From contig DGHJ01000151.1 in the NCBI GenBank assembly GCA_002392625.1, positions 8,343 to 13,888 of the forward strand: a stretch of DNA of 5,546 nt, written 5' to 3'. Below are positions 5,382 through 5,546 of this stretch, piece by piece; within the stretch, counting starts at the first letter, position 1, and each line of letters opens with the position of its first letter. The DNA comes from Oscillospiraceae bacterium UBA3851. Lineage in GTDB: Bacteria > Bacillota > Clostridia > Oscillospirales > Oscillospiraceae. Position numbers and translations under genes: made by a program. Below the pieces are notes generated by a model. That model made no database searches. It saw only the letters and a program-made list of their open reading frames with translations, and was not told where the DNA came from.

Positions 5382-5546
5382 TCAGTGCAGCATACCCACG
5401 ATGACCAGAGCCACCATGAAGCCGCCGGCCAGTGCGGCGGCCCAGATCAGGCTCTCCAGCAGCCGCACGGCGCCGGAGATGGTGTCGCCCACCAGCAGAT
5501 TGCGCACGGCGTTGGTGATGGCCAGGCCGGGGATCAGCAGCATGAT
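5382..5546 (-). CDS. Large subunit of split threonine/serine exporter (ThrE, DUF1212), 3' end only
   Basis: The last 54 codons of a gene whose start lies beyond the right edge, ending in TGA at 5384-5382. The translation begins IMLLIPGLAITNAVRN and continues LVGDTISGAVRLLESLIWAA, then a hydrophobic helix AALAGGFMVALVIVGML ending in H. The phrase PGLAITNAVRNLLVGDTISG is the hallmark of the ThrE N-terminal-type membrane domain (PF06738, DUF1212), which pairs with the small subunit encoded 15 nt downstream. It has no start codon in the window, so only the C-terminal membrane part can be described. The N-terminal part and promoter are not visible. Confidence 0.88.
   Translation of the reverse strand: MMLLIPGLAITNAVRNLLVGDTISGAVRLLESLIWAAALAGGFMVALVIVGMLH

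Noticed and set aside
1..5546. A mobile island, defence system or biosynthetic cluster
   Set aside because: No transposase, integrase, nuclease, helicase, toxin-antitoxin or synthase gene is seen; codon use is uniform and the genes are housekeeping types.

Overview
The window looks like an ordinary chromosomal stretch from a GC-rich, low-complexity-free Firmicute of the gut Oscillospiraceae/Ruminococcaceae type. The evidence for this is inference from strong C/G-ending codon use, Shine-Dalgarno sites such as AAAGGAGG, sigma-A-like promoters, and a hairpin repeat of a kind I recall from such genomes. No species can be named from the sequence. I found no tRNA, rRNA, CRISPR array, insertion sequence, integrase, phage gene or attachment site.

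Left block (about 1-2280, minus strand): a three-gene operon is read right to left. It encodes an HSL-type alpha/beta hydrolase (2225-1395), a free-standing YbaK/ProX-type aminoacyl-tRNA deacylase (1398-853) and a class I SAM-dependent methyltransferase (842-66). The first two genes overlap by an ATGA, and the third starts 10 nt after the second stops, so translation is probably coupled. A clear promoter (TGGAAA, 17 nt, TATAAT) precedes the hydrolase. A perfect 12-bp hairpin at 28-55 closes the operon.

Middle (about 2300-3290): a SpoU/TrmH-family RNA 2'-O-ribose methyltransferase (2362-3189, plus strand) has its own promoter (TTGCCA, 17 nt, TAGAAT), divergent from the hydrolase promoter. It is followed by a double-hairpin interspersed repeat (3191-3235) and a strong 12-bp bidirectional terminator (3251-3277) shared with the convergent glutamine synthetase gene.

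Right block (about 3312-5546, minus strand): type I glutamine synthetase, glnA (4742-3312), makes glutamine from glutamate and ammonia. It has the full set of active-site motifs, but the site of the adenylylated tyrosine holds phenylalanine. It has its own extended -10 promoter. Upstream, ended by a separate long hairpin terminator, are the two halves of a split ThrE-type threonine/serine exporter: the small C-terminal-type membrane subunit (5366-4935) and the 3' end of the larger subunit, which is cut by the window edge (5382-5546).

The genes form three or four independent transcription units with housekeeping roles (RNA modification, translation quality control, nitrogen assimilation, amino-acid export). 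I see no convincing novel multi-gene system. The points most worth a second look are the Tyr-to-Phe change in glutamine synthetase, the interspersed repeat, and the coupled hydrolase-deacylase-methyltransferase operon.
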